Shown: positions 17,125 through 26,171, numbered from the stretch's first letter. The stretch: DNA of 64,000 nucleotides from an uncultured Clostridia bacterium (GCA_947628675.1 CANRAR010000002.1:93604-157603), one strand, 5' to 3'. The notes: a model not told the origin generated them from the sequence alone. A program made the numbers and translations.

Positions 17125-17157
17125 GGGGCGCGCCGCGGCTATGCCGCGGCGCGCCCC
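17125..17157. terminator. 15-bp GC-only hairpin downstream of the U32 peptidase gene
   Basis: Arms GGGGCGCGCCGCGGC and its exact complement around a 3-nt loop. There is no T-run, so it could act as a transcript-end stabiliser or a poor terminator. Confidence 0.55.
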
Positions 17158-17169
17158 CTATCTTGCAAT

Positions 17170-18360
17170 TCAATTCGCCCGCTTCCTGCGAAGAATGTCC
17201 CCCTCGCAAAGCGCAAGCGGGCATTCGAACGAGTACACCGCCTGCACGAGTTTGGCGTCGTCGCACCTCACGCCGTCCGTGCTCGCGAGACCTTTCACCG
17301 TCACGTTCTGCAAAAAATGGGCAGAGGGGGTCAGAATTTCCAGCCGCTCGCCCTCAAAAAACCTGCCGCGCATCTCCACAAAGACGCGCCCCGCGTCGTA
17401 CCCGCGCACGATGCCCACAAAGTCGTACTCGCCCTGCGTCTGCGTCCCCTCGGGCGCCTGCGCATGGGGAAGTTCGTACGCCGTCGTGTATTCACGGTGC
17501 GCGCAGGCGAGCAGTTCGCGCCCCAAAATTTCCCTGTCCCCGCCGTCCAAAAGCCGCCTGTACGCATTGACAACGGTCGCAAGGTAAAATTCGCCCTTCA
17601 TGCGCCCCTCGATCTTGAAGGAGACGACCCCCGCCTTTTCGAGTTCCTCCAAATATGCGCTCATGTTGAGGTCTTTGCTGCTCAAAACGTACGCCCCGCG
17701 GCCGTCCTCTTCTACGTCATAGAAGTCCTGCGAGCCTCCCTCCTGCGTCTGGATACGGAACTTCCGCCTGCATACTTGCGCGCATTCGCCGCGGTTAGCG
17801 GGGCGCCCGTCCATGTAGTCCGAAAGGTAGCACCTTCCGCTGTACGAGATGCACATCGCGCCGTGTACAAAGGCTTCGATCTCCAAATTCGGGCAAACGC
17901 TGTGAATTTCCGCGATCTCCTTTACGGAAAGTTCCCGCGCGAGCACGATGCGCCTTGCCCCCTGTTCCTCCCAAAATTTCGCGGCGAGCGCATTGCAAGT
18001 ATTCGCCTGCGTGGATATATGCACGGGCAGGTCGGGAGCAACTTTACGGCACAGGGCAAACGCCCCGGGGTCGGAGATGAGCACCGCGTCCGCTTTCATC
18101 TCTTCAAGGTGGCGGAAGAGCGTCTCCATGCCCCGAAGGTCGAAATTGCGCGCAAAGATGTTGGCGGCAACGTACACCCTCCTGCCGCGCGCGTGGGCAT
18201 AGGCGATGCCCTCCGCGAGTTCCTCCTCGGTAAAATTGTCGGCAAAGGTGCGCAGCGAAAAGGCGCGCCCGCCCGCATACACCGCGTCCGCGCCGTAGTA
18301 AAAGGCAAGTTTGAGTTTTGCAAAGTTGCCCGCAGGGGCGAGAAGTTCGGGCTTTTTCAT
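17170..18360 (-). CDS. Peptidase U32 family protein, TrhP/YrrO-like tRNA hydroxylation enzyme
   Basis: A 396-residue U32 protein beginning PELLAPAGNFAKLKLAF. It carries the U32 signature around EAFVHGAMCISYSGRCYLS and conserved cysteines in RGECAQVCRRKF that may hold an Fe-S cluster. In Bacillus subtilis YrrN/YrrO (TrhP1/TrhP2) make 5-hydroxyuridine at tRNA position 34 and the neighbouring methyltransferase YrrM (TrmR) methylates it to 5-methoxyuridine. A methyltransferase lies 7 nt upstream here, so the same pathway is inferred. No proteolytic active site is evident despite the family name. The single U32 gene may cover the roles of both TrhP proteins. Confidence 0.88.
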   Translation of the reverse strand: MKKPELLAPAGNFAKLKLAFYYGADAVYAGGRAFSLRTFADNFTEEELAEGIAYAHARGRRVYVAANIFARNFDLRGMETLFRHLEEMKADAVLISDPGAFALCRKVAPDLPVHISTQANTCNALAAKFWEEQGARRIVLARELSVKEIAEIHSVCPNLEIEAFVHGAMCISYSGRCYLSDYMDGRPANRGECAQVCRRKFRIQTQEGGSQDFYDVEEDGRGAYVLSSKDLNMSAYLEELEKAGVVSFKIEGRMKGEFYLATVVNAYRRLLDGGDREILGRELLACAHREYTTAYELPHAQAPEGTQTQGEYDFVGIVRGYDAGRVFVEMRGRFFEGERLEILTPSAHFLQNVTVKGLASTDGVRCDDAKLVQAVYSFECPLALCEGDILRRKRAN

Positions 18361-18367
18361 ACCTTCC

Positions 18368-18952
18368 TCACAGTTTTCTGCTCACGGCGAGCCCCTCGCC
18401 GAGCGATAAAATTTCCGTCTGAAAGTCGGGGTCGGACTGCAACAAATCGAGATATTCGCGGATATGTGCCACGAGCATTCTGCGCTTTTTGGGCGGCTCG
18501 CCGCGCACCCAGCCGTAGAGGAGCACGTCGTCGGAAAAGAGCACCCCGCCCCGCCGTAAAAGCCGCTTGCAGTGCGGGAAATAGGCAATATATTGCACTT
18601 TTGCCCCGTCCAAAAAGATGAGGTCGAACTCCCCCGCAAGCCGCATGAGCACTTCCCCCGCGTCCCCCTCAACAAGTTCCGCGCGGCCTTCAACGCCAAA
18701 TAGTTTGAAGTTCTCCCGCGCCCGCTGCGCCCGTTCGGGGTCGTTTTCGATGGCGACAGCGCGCTCCGCCCCGTTCAATAAAAAGGCGACCGACGTGAGC
18801 CCTTCGCCCGCGCCGATCTCCAAAACCTTCGCGCAGTTCATCTCCCGCGCCGCCCGCAGCATATAGGCGAGCGTCTCGTCCGCGCAGGTGGGGTCGCGCC
18901 CCTCCCTTGCCTTCCTGCGGAGCGCCGCAAGCCGCTCCCAAGCGCCCTCCAT
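18368..18952 (-). CDS. O-methyltransferase, TrmR/YrrM-like
   Basis: A 194-residue class I SAM-dependent methyltransferase. SAM motif I VLEIGAGEGLTS, acidic ribose-binding residue in AVAIENDPERA, motif LIFLDGAK (metal-binding Asp) and DDVLLYGWV match the catechol/caffeoyl-CoA O-methyltransferase type to which YrrM belongs. The start ATG lies one base after the stop of the preceding gene. Next to a U32 gene, the likely role is methylating 5-hydroxyuridine in tRNA wobble positions; that assignment is by family and context. Confidence 0.85.
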   Translation of the reverse strand: MEGAWERLAALRRKAREGRDPTCADETLAYMLRAAREMNCAKVLEIGAGEGLTSVAFLLNGAERAVAIENDPERAQRARENFKLFGVEGRAELVEGDAGEVLMRLAGEFDLIFLDGAKVQYIAYFPHCKRLLRRGGVLFSDDVLLYGWVRGEPPKKRRMLVAHIREYLDLLQSDPDFQTEILSLGEGLAVSRKL

Positions 18953-18953
18953 A

Positions 18954-19574
18954 TCAGCAATATTTCTGCACGACGCGGTGCAGAATGGGGTATCTCGACT
19001 GCTTCGCCTCCTCGGGCAAAGGGCGCGCCTCGCCGCGGATGTTGGCGAAAATGGCGTCGAGCGTCTCGATGCGCGTCCTGTAAATTTCCGAATTTGCGCA
19101 GGCGCTGCGGAAGGCCTCATACTCCGCGGTCGCCGCGGGCACGTCGCCCCAATCGAGGTTCAGAAGCACGATGAAGTACGCCGTGCGGTACTTCCAGCCG
19201 TCGCCGCCGTTGTGGCGGAGGCGCGAAACATACCGCTCCGCCGTCGCCGTGTCGTCCTGCGCCAGCGCGACCTTCACATACATTTGGAGCACGATAATGC
19301 GCGCGATGGGATAGAGGAAGTGGTTGCGCTCCGCCCTATCCAAAATGGCGCGCGCCGCCACGTAGTCCCCCGCGCGGTAGCGGGCGTCGAAGGCATCGTA
19401 CACGCGTTCGCGGTAGATGCTCCCCGCAAACACCCACAGCGATACGAGCAGCATCATGGCGCCCACGATGCCCACGGGCAGCACGTCGAACACGAATCCG
19501 ACGACGGTCGTCGCGGCAAATGCGGCGACGCACAGCCCCGTGAGGATACACACCACTGTAAGATTGCGCTTCAT
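18954..19574 (-). CDS. Membrane protein with TPR-like soluble domain, unknown function
   Basis: A 206-residue protein with two N-terminal membrane helices (about 5-27 and 33-52) and a helical C-terminal domain whose AGDYVAARAILDRAERNHF and DDTATAERYVSRL patterns look like tetratricopeptide repeats. No family is recognised. It sits between RNase J and the tRNA methyltransferase with gaps of 24 and 1 nt, so it is co-transcribed with them. Confidence 0.7.
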   Translation of the reverse strand: MKRNLTVVCILTGLCVAAFAATTVVGFVFDVLPVGIVGAMMLLVSLWVFAGSIYRERVYDAFDARYRAGDYVAARAILDRAERNHFLYPIARIIVLQMYVKVALAQDDTATAERYVSRLRHNGGDGWKYRTAYFIVLLNLDWGDVPAATAEYEAFRSACANSEIYRTRIETLDAIFANIRGEARPLPEEAKQSRYPILHRVVQKYC

Positions 19575-19598
19575 TGCTTCCCCTCCCCGCAGAACAAA

Positions 19599-21689
19599 TC
19601 ACAGTTCCTGCACGATCGGCACGATCATGGGCGACTGTTTCGTCCGCTTGAAAATGTAGGTCTTCACCGCCTTCCTGATGTTTGCGGCATACTCCTCCGT
19701 CCCGCCGTTTCTGCCCGTCGTCTCGACGGCCTTTTCGACGGCGTTCTTCAGATCCCGCTCGAAGGAGGGCTCTGCGCACACAAATCCCCTGCTCTCGATG
19801 ACGGGCTCTCCCACCTCCACGCCGTCCGAGAGGGCGACGCCGATGATGAACAGCCCCTCGCCCGACATACGGATGCGGTCTTTTATTACCTCGTCGGTCG
19901 CAAGGTCCTCGGTGCCCGTGCCGTCGATGAGCCGCGCCCCCGCGGGAATGCTCTCCCCCATGCGGAGGCTGTCGTCGGTCACTTCCACGCACGAGCCGAT
20001 CTCGGGAATGAGCGTCTGCGCGGGCTTCATGCCCATCTCCTGCGCCAAAAGAACGTGCCGCTTCAAGTGCCTGTACTCGCCGTGCACGGGAATGAAGAAC
20101 TTTGGCTTCAAGAGCGAGTGCAGAATTTTGTGCTCCTCCTGGCAGGCGTGTCCCGAGACGTGGATCTTTTCGAGGCTCTCGTACACGACGTCCGCGCCCA
20201 ACTTGAAGAGGTTGTTGATGACGCGGTAGATCATGCGCTCGTTGCCGGGGATGGGGCTTGCGGAGATGATGATGGTGTCGTTCGCGCCGACGGTCACCTT
20301 GTTGAACTCGCCCGCCGCCATGCGGGTAAGCGCAGACATGGGCTCCCCCTGCGAGCCCGTCGAGACGATGACGAGTTCCCGATCGAAATAATTTTTCGCC
20401 TTCTCCACATCCACGAGAACGCCCTCGGGAATGGTGATCTCCCCGATCTTCGCCGCCGCCTCCACCACGTTGAACATACTCCGTCCCGAAAGAGCCACCT
20501 TGCGGCGGAACTTCACGGCAATGTCGATGATCTGTTGCAATCTATGCACGTTGGAGGCGAACGTCGCAATGATGATACGCCTGTCCGCATTCTCGGCGAA
20601 GAGGTGTTCGAGCGTCGTGCCCACCACCTTCTCGCTCATGGTGAACCCGGGGCGCTCGATGTTGGTCGATTCCCCGAGGTACAAGAGTACGCCCTTCTTG
20701 CCGTATTCGGCGATCTCCCCGAGGTCGATGGGGCTGCCCGCCACGGGCGTCAGGTCAATTTTGAAATCCCCGCTGTGGAAGATGATGCCGTACGGCGTCT
20801 CCACGGCGAACGCCAACGCCCCCGCAATGGAGTGGTTGACGTTGACGCAGTTCACGGTGAACGCCCCCGCCTTTATCTTATCCTTGGGCTTCACGGTGCG
20901 CTCCACCACACTCGTCATGCGGTGCTCGCGGAGTTTGTTGTCCACGAGGGCGAGCGTCAGTTTGGTGCCGTAGACGGGCGTCTCGGGCAGCAGTTCCCGC
21001 ATGAGATAGGGAACGCCGCCGATGTGGTCCTCGTGCCCGTGCGTCAAAAATACGCCGCGGATCTTGCGCTTGTTCTCGGCGAGGTAGGTGATATCGGGAA
21101 ACACCAAGTCCACCCCGGGCAGTTCCTCGGTGGGGAAGATGATGCCCGCGTCGATGACGATGATGTCGCTGCCGTACTCGATGGCGGTCATGTTCTTGCC
21201 GATCTCGCCCACGCCGCCCAAAAAGAGCACCTTCACGGGCTTCTTGCGCTGTTTCTTCTCCGCCGCCTGTTTCGGCGCCGTTTTCTTTGCGCTATTTACG
21301 GGCTCCGCGCTCCTTGCGGGCTGCCTTTGGGGCGCCTTCTTCGCCGCGGAGGCCTCCCCCTTTGCAGCCTTTGCGGAGGCCGCCGCCTTCGTAGCGGCCG
21401 CCCCCTTCGCCCCCTTTGCGGCGGGCTTTTCGGGCTTTGCGGGCTTTTCGGGAGAAGATGCATTAGCCGCCACGGGCGTGAACTTCGTCCCCTTGCCCTT
21501 CGCGCGCGATTTTCTGCGTTGCACGAGCCCCGCCTCCGCCATGGCTTCGGGGGTACGCTTCTCCCCGAGGCTCACCTTGCGGGGAGCGGGCGCTTCGCCC
21601 TTTTCCTGTCTGCGGTTATATTCTTCGATGCCGTTGAGAATGGCAAGTTCAATGGCATTCCTCTGGCTGTTTTTGTTGTCCTTTTTCAA
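19599..21689 (-). CDS. rnj: Ribonuclease J with long N-terminal tail
   Basis: About 696 residues, against roughly 555 for usual RNase J. The metallo-beta-lactamase/beta-CASP core begins near residue 145 (VKVLFLGGVGEIGKNM) with HGHEDHIGG (about 214-222), STGSQGEPMSAL and the C-terminal SGHACQEE and PVHGEYRHL motifs, so it should be an active 5'-3' exo/endoribonuclease in mRNA decay. The extra first 140 residues are Ala/Lys/Pro-rich and probably disordered and basic, likely RNA-binding. I choose a TTG start because AAGGAG sits six bases before it; an ATG 14 codons earlier has no Shine-Dalgarno. Confidence 0.88.
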   Translation of the reverse strand: MKKDNKNSQRNAIELAILNGIEEYNRRQEKGEAPAPRKVSLGEKRTPEAMAEAGLVQRRKSRAKGKGTKFTPVAANASSPEKPAKPEKPAAKGAKGAAATKAAASAKAAKGEASAAKKAPQRQPARSAEPVNSAKKTAPKQAAEKKQRKKPVKVLFLGGVGEIGKNMTAIEYGSDIIVIDAGIIFPTEELPGVDLVFPDITYLAENKRKIRGVFLTHGHEDHIGGVPYLMRELLPETPVYGTKLTLALVDNKLREHRMTSVVERTVKPKDKIKAGAFTVNCVNVNHSIAGALAFAVETPYGIIFHSGDFKIDLTPVAGSPIDLGEIAEYGKKGVLLYLGESTNIERPGFTMSEKVVGTTLEHLFAENADRRIIIATFASNVHRLQQIIDIAVKFRRKVALSGRSMFNVVEAAAKIGEITIPEGVLVDVEKAKNYFDRELVIVSTGSQGEPMSALTRMAAGEFNKVTVGANDTIIISASPIPGNERMIYRVINNLFKLGADVVYESLEKIHVSGHACQEEHKILHSLLKPKFFIPVHGEYRHLKRHVLLAQEMGMKPAQTLIPEIGSCVEVTDDSLRMGESIPAGARLIDGTGTEDLATDEVIKDRIRMSGEGLFIIGVALSDGVEVGEPVIESRGFVCAEPSFERDLKNAVEKAVETTGRNGGTEEYAANIRKAVKTYIFKRTKQSPMIVPIVQEL

Positions 21690-21730
21690 ACGATGCTCCT
21701 TCTTTTTGTCGCAAATTCGCCGTTCATGCA

Positions 21731-21765
21731 AAGAGAGCCCTGAAATGCGGCTCTCTGCGTTTTTT
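21731..21765. terminator. Hairpin between the repetitive-protein gene and RNase J gene
   Basis: Arms AGAGAGCC and GGCTCTCT with a 9-nt loop. The T-run follows on the plus strand only, so for the minus-strand genes it is at most a weak terminator or processing site. Confidence 0.45.
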
Positions 21766-21773
21766 CGGCGGTA

Positions 21774-23552
21774 TCAGAAATCGAGGTCGGACTTTTCGAC
21801 GATGGCTGTCTTGATCAGCCCTTCGGCGAGCAGTTCCTGTTCACTGCGGTAGGCGTACTGCGCTACGTAATCCACGCGCGCCGAGTCGTCGCCGACCGCG
21901 CCGTTCTTCTCCATGAGAAGTTCTATGAGCCGTACGGCGCGTTTCAAGGCTACGCCGCTCTTGATCTTCACCATCATGGGCGTCTTTTCATACATCTTGG
22001 TGTCGCCCGCATATTTTTGGTGATAGACGCTCTCGGGGAACTCATCGGGGTTGAGCGCGAGGTACAGGCACAGCGTTCTGCCGCGGATGCCGATCTTCGC
22101 CACCGTCTCCCCCTTGAGGGTGAAGCGGTCGTTGGACCAGCTCACCTGCGAGGATGCCTTCTGGTAGGCGAGGAGGGAATTTTTCAGCTCGCTGTAATAT
22201 TCCTTCACCTCTTCGTCGCTCTCGATGATCTTGGCGATGAAACTGCGCTTGTAGCGGGTCATCATGCCGTCGGGCGGCTCGGGCGTCGCCACGGGCGCGA
22301 CGACGACGGGCGCAGGCTCGGGTTCGGGCTCGGGCGCAGGTTCGGGCTCCGCCGCGGCGGCGATCTCCTCCTGCGGCTCCGCTTGCTGCTCCTCGTTCCC
22401 CTCAATGGTATCGCGCGCGATCTGCTCCAACTCCGCCTCGTCTCCGCGCAGAAGTTCGGCAACGCGCTGGGCGATCTTTTCGATGCTCTCCTCGCTGATC
22501 TTGATCTCATGATCGTGCGCAAGGGCGAGGATGAGGTGCTCGGCAACGAGGTCGTAATCGGTGAGCGGGATGATCTCCGCCACCCTGTCGGCAATGGTAT
22601 TTTCGTCCATCTGCGGCAGCGCGGCGGCGATGTGCTCGGCGAGCGCGTTCTCGTCCGTCTGCGGCAGCGCGGCGGCAACCTTGTCCGCGATGAGGTCATA
22701 GTCGGTCTCGGGAATGGCGGTTGCGATCTTCTCGGCGAGAAGGTCGTAGTCGAACGCCTCGTCGTCGAAGGGCACGGTGCGGCGCACGGGCTCTGCCTGC
22801 TCCGCCGCCTGTTCGGCCTCTGCCGAAGCCTCCGCGGGCTCCTCGGCAGTCTCGGAAACGGTATCCGCCGTCTCCTCCGCGGCCTCTTCCGTAGCCTCTG
22901 CGGTCTCCGCCGCTTCCTCCGTGGGCTCGGCGGTCTCTGCAACTTCTTCGGAAGCGGTCTCTTCCGCAACCTCCGTAGCCTCCGCGGTCTCTTCGACTTC
23001 GGCTACGGGCTCTTCCGCAACTTCCGCCACTTCCTCGGCTGCGGGCTCCTCCGCGGGCGGGGCGAGCCTCTCCGCGATCTTCTCCACGAGGAGGTCATAG
23101 TCGATCTCCTTGGGCTCCGCGGGCTGCGGCAGGACTACCTTCTCCACGAGTTTTTCGGCGAGCAGGTCGTAGTCGATCTCCTTGGGCTCCGCGGGCGCGG
23201 CGACGGCGGCGAGTTTCTCGTCCATGTGCGCGGCGAGTTTTTCAAACACCTGCTCGGCCTGCGCCTTCACCTCCCCCAAAAGTCTCTCCTGCATCGCGTC
23301 GCGTTCGCGGCTGTTGTAATCGTAAATGGTGCTGCTCTGCTGGGCGACGTAGCGAAGTTCGGCGAGGAGCGACTGCACACTCGCGCGCAGTTCCCCGGCG
23401 AGCGCCTCGTATGCGTCCGCCTGCTGCGCGGAACTGTATTGCAGTTCCCGTTGCACGGAGAGACACACCTCATCTATTTTCCCCGCGACGCCGTTGTACA
23501 TTCCCTCGAGGAGTACGGCTCTTCTCTCGTCGCTGTTTTTGTTATCGTCCAT
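21774..23552 (-). CDS. Acidic repetitive coiled-coil protein with conserved C-terminal domain, unknown
   Basis: 592 residues, start ATG after GAGGTATTCC. Residues 1-130 are helical. Then come repeated 16- to 18-residue units built on D-Y-D-L-[LI]-A-[ED]-K (for example EIDYDLLAEKLVEK, TDYDLIADKVAAALPQ), at least seven copies in two blocks split by about 90 residues rich in Ala-Glu-Thr-Val. A Glu-Pro/Val-Ala-Pro linker follows, then a globular C-terminal domain (about 450-592) with RYKRSFIAKIIESDE and FTLKGETVAKIGIRGRTL. No signal peptide or membrane helix. Function unknown; the layout resembles a cytoplasmic scaffold with repeated short amphipathic helices. Composition is strongly biased, so homology searches need masking. 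Confidence 0.75.
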   Translation of the reverse strand: MDDNKNSDERRAVLLEGMYNGVAGKIDEVCLSVQRELQYSSAQQADAYEALAGELRASVQSLLAELRYVAQQSSTIYDYNSRERDAMQERLLGEVKAQAEQVFEKLAAHMDEKLAAVAAPAEPKEIDYDLLAEKLVEKVVLPQPAEPKEIDYDLLVEKIAERLAPPAEEPAAEEVAEVAEEPVAEVEETAEATEVAEETASEEVAETAEPTEEAAETAEATEEAAEETADTVSETAEEPAEASAEAEQAAEQAEPVRRTVPFDDEAFDYDLLAEKIATAIPETDYDLIADKVAAALPQTDENALAEHIAAALPQMDENTIADRVAEIIPLTDYDLVAEHLILALAHDHEIKISEESIEKIAQRVAELLRGDEAELEQIARDTIEGNEEQQAEPQEEIAAAAEPEPAPEPEPEPAPVVVAPVATPEPPDGMMTRYKRSFIAKIIESDEEVKEYYSELKNSLLAYQKASSQVSWSNDRFTLKGETVAKIGIRGRTLCLYLALNPDEFPESVYHQKYAGDTKMYEKTPMMVKIKSGVALKRAVRLIELLMEKNGAVGDDSARVDYVAQYAYRSEQELLAEGLIKTAIVEKSDLDF

Positions 23553-23730
23553 GGAATACCTCACTCGCCGCAGACAGCGGCATACTATTTCACATATCCA
23601 TTCTACAACAAATTTGCGCAAAAGTAAATGTTTTTTGGAAATTTTCTGCGCCTTTGCGGCAAGTTTTTTGCGGAGCCATGCCCGAATTTTCGGAAATGCA
23701 AAAGAATTCGCGGAAAGTCGGGGCAAACGC

Positions 23731-23759
23731 TTGCCATATTTGCGGGAAAACGATATAAT
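23731..23759 (+). promoter_or_regulatory. Promoter of serC-serA
   Basis: TTGCCA (23731-23736), 17-bp spacer, TATAAT (23754-23759), 39 bp before the serC start. Confidence 0.8.
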
Positions 23760-23798
23760 GATAGCAGTATACATTTATTCGTATCGGGAGGCTACATC

Positions 23799-24872
23799 AT
23801 GCGAGCATACAATTTTGCGGCGGGGCCCTCCACGCTCCCCCTCGAAGTCCTCGAAGAGGCACAGCGCGACCTTTTGGATTTTGAAGGGACGGGAATGTCG
23901 GTCACCGAAATCTCTCACCGCAACAAAAAATTCGAAGCCATCGTCAACGAAGGCGAAGCGCTCATGCGCGAACTTTTGCATATACCCGAAAATTATGCAG
24001 TCATTTTCGTGCAGGGCGGCGCCAGCCAGCAGTTCGCGGCGGTGCCCCTCAACCTCATGCACAAGGGCAAGGCCGACTATATCGTCACGGGCAATTTTGC
24101 AAAAAAAGCCTACGAGGAGGGCAAAATTTACGGCGACGCCGTATGCGTCGCCTCCTCCGAGGATAAAACTTACACCTACATCCCCGACGTGAAGCATATT
24201 CCCTTCCGCGAAGGGACAGACTACGTACACATCTGCTCCAACAACACCATCTTCGGCACACGCTACGTCGAGTTCCCCGAGACCAAGTCTCCCCTCGTCG
24301 CCGATATGTCGTCGGAGATCCTCTCCCGCGAGATAGACGTCAGCAAATTCGGCGTCATCTATGCGGGCGCGCAGAAGAACCTCGCCCCCGCGGGCGTCAC
24401 CCTCGTCATCGCCCGCCGCGACCTCATCGGCGATCCCCTTCCCATCTGCCCCACCCTCCTCAAATGGAAGGTGCAGGACGAAAACCACAGCCTCTACAAC
24501 ACTCCGCCGTGCTTCTCCATCTACATCGCAACGCTCGTCTTGCGGCGTCTCAAAGCGCTCGGCGGCGTCAAGGCGATGAACGAGATCAACGAATACAAAG
24601 CGGGGCTCCTCTACGATTTTATCGACAATTCCCCCTACTACACCAACCGCGTGGAGAAGAAGTACCGCTCGATCATGAACGTGCCCTTCGTCACCCCGTC
24701 CAAGGAGGCGGATGAAAAGTTCGTCAAGGAGGCAACGGCGGCGGGTCTCGTCTCGCTCAAAGGGCACAGGCTCGTGGGCGGGATGCGCGCCTCCATCTAC
24801 AACGCCATGCCCGTCGAGGGCGTCAAGGCGCTCATCGAATTTATGAAGAAGTTTGAAAGGGAGAACGCTTGA
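23799..24872 (+). CDS. serC: Phosphoserine aminotransferase
   Basis: A 357-residue class V PLP aminotransferase converting 3-phosphohydroxypyruvate to phosphoserine. The start MRAYNFAAGPSTLP, with GGGAGG upstream, is the classic SerC N-terminus; the PLP lysine lies in YAGAQKNLAPAG, and GHRLVGGMRASIYNA near the C-terminus is the conserved end motif. Its stop is followed directly by serA, a two-gene serine operon that takes 3-phosphoglycerate. Confidence 0.95.
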   Translation: MRAYNFAAGPSTLPLEVLEEAQRDLLDFEGTGMSVTEISHRNKKFEAIVNEGEALMRELLHIPENYAVIFVQGGASQQFAAVPLNLMHKGKADYIVTGNFAKKAYEEGKIYGDAVCVASSEDKTYTYIPDVKHIPFREGTDYVHICSNNTIFGTRYVEFPETKSPLVADMSSEILSREIDVSKFGVIYAGAQKNLAPAGVTLVIARRDLIGDPLPICPTLLKWKVQDENHSLYNTPPCFSIYIATLVLRRLKALGGVKAMNEINEYKAGLLYDFIDNSPYYTNRVEKKYRSIMNVPFVTPSKEADEKFVKEATAAGLVSLKGHRLVGGMRASIYNAMPVEGVKALIEFMKKFERENA

Positions 24873-24874
24873 CC

Positions 24875-26026
24875 ATGAGAATTTTGAAACTCAACGCCAT
24901 CAGCCCCGTCGCCGATGAGGTGTTCAAGGGCTACGAATACTCGGATGCGGTGCAGGATCCCCACGGCGTCATGCTCCGCTCCTTCAATATGCACGATTAT
25001 CCCCTCGGGGATAGCCTGCTCGCCGTCGCGCGGGCGGGCGCGGGCGTCAACAACATCCCCATCGAGAAGTGCACGGAGAAGGGCGTCGTCGTGTTCAACA
25101 CCCCCGGCGCCAACGCCAACGCCGTCAAGGAACTCGTCCTCTGCGAACTCTTCCTCGGCGGCAGAAAAATTGTGGACGGCGCAAATTGGGCGCAGTCGCT
25201 CAAAGGTCAGACGGACATCTCCAAACTCGTCGAAAAGGGCAAGGGTAAGTTTGTAGGCCAAGAAGTCAGCGGCAAGAAACTCGGCGTCATCGGGCTCGGC
25301 GCGATCGGCGCGATGGTCGCCAACGCCGCCATCCACCTCGGGATGCAGGTCGTCGGCTACGACCCCTACATCTCCATCAAGAGCGCGTGGCTCATCAACC
25401 GCCGCGTGGAGTTCACCTCCGATTTGAATGAAGTCCTCAAAACGTGCGATTATATCACGGTGCACGTTCCCCTCACGCCCGACACCAAGGAGATGTTCAA
25501 CAAAAAGACGCTTTCAAGTTGCAAGGACGGCGTCGTCATCATCAACAATTCCCGCGGCGACCTCGTCGTAAGCGCCGATATGGTAGAGGCGGTGAAGAGC
25601 GGCAAGGTCTCGCGCTATATCACCGACTTCCCCGACGAAACGCTTTTGGGCGTCGAAAACATTCTCTGCGTCCCCCATTTGGGCGCGAGCACACCCGAGG
25701 CGGAGGATAACTGCGCCTACATGGCGGGCAAGCAGCTCGTGGACTATTTGGAAAACGGCAACATCACCAACAGCGTCAACTATCCCGCCGTATCGCTGCC
25801 GAGAAACAGCGCCGCGCGCCTCTGCGTACACCACAAGAACATCAAGGAGATCTTATCCAAGATCGTCTCGGTGATCTCCTCGCAGGGCATCAACATCGCG
25901 CACATGGCGGATAGCAGCAAGGGCGAGTACGCCTACCTCATCATGGACCTCGACGAAGTCCCCTCCGAGGCGAGCGTCGAACTCATCAAGAACATCGACG
26001 GCGTCCTCCGCACCCGCCTGTTGTAA
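24875..26026 (+). CDS. serA: D-3-phosphoglycerate dehydrogenase
   Basis: A 383-residue NAD-dependent dehydrogenase, first committed step of serine synthesis. Rossmann motif LGVIGLGAIGAMVAN, catalytic Arg region NNSRGDLV, catalytic His in VPHLGASTPEAEDN. The last 75 residues look like an ACT domain, so serine feedback is possible. The ATG at 24875 gives MRILKLNAIS; a TTG at 24869 overlapping the serC stop is an alternative start with a better-spaced GGGAG. This is the short form without the long intervening domain. Confidence 0.93.
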   Translation: MRILKLNAISPVADEVFKGYEYSDAVQDPHGVMLRSFNMHDYPLGDSLLAVARAGAGVNNIPIEKCTEKGVVVFNTPGANANAVKELVLCELFLGGRKIVDGANWAQSLKGQTDISKLVEKGKGKFVGQEVSGKKLGVIGLGAIGAMVANAAIHLGMQVVGYDPYISIKSAWLINRRVEFTSDLNEVLKTCDYITVHVPLTPDTKEMFNKKTLSSCKDGVVIINNSRGDLVVSADMVEAVKSGKVSRYITDFPDETLLGVENILCVPHLGASTPEAEDNCAYMAGKQLVDYLENGNITNSVNYPAVSLPRNSAARLCVHHKNIKEILSKIVSVISSQGINIAHMADSSKGEYAYLIMDLDEVPSEASVELIKNIDGVLRTRLL

Positions 26027-26040
26027 CAGTTCCCTATTAT

Positions 26041-26080
26041 ATCCCCTTCCCCTTTGGGGAGGGGGACACAGGGGGAGGGG
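26041..26080. repeat. Dispersed 40-bp C/G-rich repeat, copy 1
   Basis: The 40 bp here match 37516-37555 in inverted orientation at 38 of 40 positions. Both lie in intergenic DNA; each contains the short palindrome CCCC-TTTGGGG or its variant. Confidence 0.7.
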
Positions 26081-26118
26081 CACATCTCCCGCCCCACCTT
26101 ATCCCCCCCACTTACAAC

Positions 26119-26158
26119 GCGCCGCCGCGGCTCTTCGAGCCGCGGCGGCGCTAATTTT
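26119..26158 (+). terminator. Terminator of serC-serA
   Basis: Perfect 15-bp stem GCGCCGCCGCGGCTC / GAGCCGCGGCGGCGC, 3-nt loop, followed by TAATTTTTG. Confidence 0.85.
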
Positions 26159-26171
26159 TGCTCAAATGCAA

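Noticed and set aside
16282..21743. Very long plus-strand open frames (779 and 951 codons)
   Set aside because: They run antisense to clear genes (lipid kinase, U32, RNase J), have Arg/His-rich shadow composition and no ribosome site.
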